From positions 1 to 5,851 of the forward strand of contig CAJQMX010000049.1 in NCBI GenBank assembly GCA_905479515.1: a DNA stretch of 5,851 bases. Reading direction: 5' to 3'. Shown one piece after another: positions 5,708 through 5,851 of the stretch. A model generated the notes under the pieces. The model searched no databases. It saw nothing but the letters and a program-made list of their open reading frames with translations, and was not told the origin of the DNA. The position numbers were made by a program, and so were the translations under genes. Every line of letters starts with the position of its first letter. The first letter of the stretch is position 1. The DNA comes from an uncultured Parasphingopyxis sp. (GTDB lineage: Bacteria; Pseudomonadota; Alphaproteobacteria; Sphingomonadales; Sphingomonadaceae).

Positions 5708-5724
5708 TTGGTGTAATTTACCAA
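5708..5724. promoter_or_regulatory. Candidate enhancer (PspF-type upstream activator site)
   Basis: TTGGT and ACCAA form a perfect dyad around a 7-nt AT-rich centre, with further partial symmetry inside. Its centre is about 109 bases upstream of the predicted sigma-54 start. Enhancer-binding proteins such as PspF typically bind roughly 80-125 bases upstream of psp promoters. The site lies in the non-coding gap between the preceding gene's stop and the promoter. Confidence 0.5.
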
Positions 5725-5764
5725 CATTTGGCACGAGGAAAATCGAACGCGGCGTTGAGGGCCC

Positions 5765-5851
5765 TTATTCCGCTTCAGCCTGACGCGCGATCCAGCGGCG
5801 CATCTCTTCTTCTAACGTGCTGAGGGGAACGGAGCCTGTCGCAAGAATCGC
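5765..5851 (-). CDS. C-terminal end of an unidentified protein
   Basis: Only the last 28 codons and a TAA stop are inside the window, reading AILATGSVPLSTLEEEMRRW and then IARQAEAE. The tail is a charged, probably helical segment. It is too short to assign; it does not show the Fis-type helix-turn-helix end expected for PspF. The gene reads towards the psp operon, but about 130 bases and a dedicated sigma-54 promoter separate them, so it is probably a separate transcription unit. Confidence 0.5.
   Translation of the reverse strand, partial: AILATGSVPLSTLEEEMRRWIARQAEAE

Noticed and set aside
5729..5743. TGGCAC on the plus strand as a divergent sigma-54 promoter
   Set aside because: The GC expected 10 nt after the GG is absent (AT instead), and it would point into the 3' end of a minus-strand gene.

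Overview
The window is GC-rich, densely coding chromosomal DNA of a Gram-negative bacterium, most likely an alphaproteobacterium of the Sphingomonadales. That placement is an inference from codon and GC style, a short YcbB-type L,D-transpeptidase, a stand-alone PilZ protein, secreted amidohydrolase sequence style, and a psp operon without pspB. There are no tRNA or rRNA genes, CRISPR arrays, insertion sequences or prophage genes. No stretch longer than 300 bases lacks a gene.

Layout, left to right. (1) The first 628 bases hold the N-terminal two thirds of a nitronate monooxygenase-type flavoprotein on the minus strand, running off the left edge. (2) A 102-base gap carries two hairpin-forming inverted repeats, one with a perfect 11-bp stem directly in front of the flavoprotein start. 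(3) Next, also on the minus strand, is a compact secreted YcbB/LdtD-type L,D-transpeptidase. (4) Diverging from it is a large secreted metal-dependent amidohydrolase with an extra N-terminal domain of about 215 residues. (5) Convergent with that is a single-domain PilZ protein whose ribosome-binding region can pair with its own leader. (6) The right third is a phage-shock (envelope-stress) operon on the minus strand: a 53-aa secreted mini-protein, pspA and pspC. (7) The right edge holds the last 28 codons of an unidentified minus-strand gene.

The psp operon is the best candidate for an interesting system. It is preceded by a near-consensus sigma-54 (-24/-12) promoter with exact GG-N10-GC spacing. 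A dyad at about -109 sits where a PspF-type enhancer-binding site would be expected. The first gene is not pspA but a tiny exported peptide whose stop codon overlaps the pspA start (TAATG), which implies translational coupling. PspA itself carries about 31 residues in front of its membrane-binding amphipathic helix. No pspB lies between pspA and pspC and no pspF is visible. The sequence therefore suggests a sigma-54-controlled, PspB-less stress operon that makes an exported peptide together with PspA.

Several neighbours also concern the envelope (L,D-transpeptidase, periplasmic amidohydrolase, PspA/PspC), but apart from the psp genes nothing shows that they are co-regulated.
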